Assembly (NCBI GenBank): GCA_914767715.1
Contig: OU612074.1
Location: forward strand, 21,254,062-21,314,061
Origin: Membranipora membranacea
Taxonomy: Eukaryota > Bryozoa > Gymnolaemata > Cheilostomatida > Membraniporidae
DNA: 60,000 nt
Reading direction: 5' to 3'
The stretch's first letter is position 1; every line of letters begins with the position of its first letter. This document shows, piece by piece, positions 59,765-60,000 of this stretch. The notes below the pieces were generated by a model, which saw nothing but the letters and a program-made list of their open reading frames with translations, was not told the DNA's origin and made no database searches. Position numbers and translations under genes: made by a program.

Positions 59765-60000
59765 ATAAAATTTGTTTTTCGCTGAGATGGCACAGGGATT
59801 AGTGAACTGGCAAACAATAAAAATCTCCCTATTCAGACATCACTTTTCACAAAAACAACCAGTTTGTTTTTTCAACACAATGCTCTATTCTAGCTATTCC
59901 ATTGTTCTTATTTCACTGTTTTTGTTTTTGAGCACTGAAGTTTGCTTTTTTCATTGTCAAATAGACAGTTAAAAGTCAAAGTAAACATTAATGCAACATT

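Overview
The window is nuclear DNA from an animal. Protein-coding sequence is broken into short exons with GT-AG introns, the DNA is AT-rich, and there is abundant repeat debris (non-LTR retrotransposon ends, tRNA-derived SINE-like pieces, small inverted-repeat elements, minisatellites) plus two metazoan-type initiator tRNA-Met genes. The families present (Runt-domain factor, DEG/ENaC channel, SPT3) mark a metazoan. Long introns, degraded LINEs and a rather divergent Runx suggest a non-vertebrate, but I cannot name the phylum. Most of the longest open frames are not genes; I built the real genes by joining exons whose splice phases match.

Layout. 0-2 kb: two degraded non-LTR retrotransposon pieces on opposite strands. 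2.4-4.7 kb: a weakly supported set of exon-like frames of unknown identity, overlapping a 15-bp minisatellite. 5.8-14.6 kb (+): a complete DEG/ENaC sodium-channel subunit, 16 exons, about 668 residues, with a tandemly duplicated Ser/Thr-rich exon block in the early extracellular region. 14.6-19.5 kb: intergenic DNA with an initiator tRNA-Met gene, a hAT-like non-autonomous element and tRNA-like SINE fragments. 19.5-36.2 kb (-): SUPT3H/SPT3, the histone-fold subunit of SAGA, 10 exons, about 276 residues. A second initiator tRNA-Met lies in one of its introns, and a triplicated 58-bp repeat fills most of its last intron. 36.2-45.6 kb: about 9.4 kb of non-coding DNA between two divergent genes. 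45.6 kb to beyond the right edge (+): a Runx gene; five exons are visible, including the whole Runt domain, and the C-terminal exons lie outside the window.

The main biological point is the head-to-head SUPT3H-Runx pair. The same divergent adjacency exists at human SUPT3H-RUNX2, so this window probably preserves an ancient regulatory neighbourhood. The Runx introns contain clusters of TGTGGT, the Runx binding core, consistent with autoregulation. The DEG/ENaC gene is tail-to-tail with SUPT3H and shows no obvious functional link to it. Other points worth checking are the triplicated 5' splice site carrying CTCF-like cores, an intronic foldback, a 360-bp inverted-repeat element with a 6-bp flanking duplication, and a roughly 62-bp satellite with T-box-like half sites in the divergent intergenic region.
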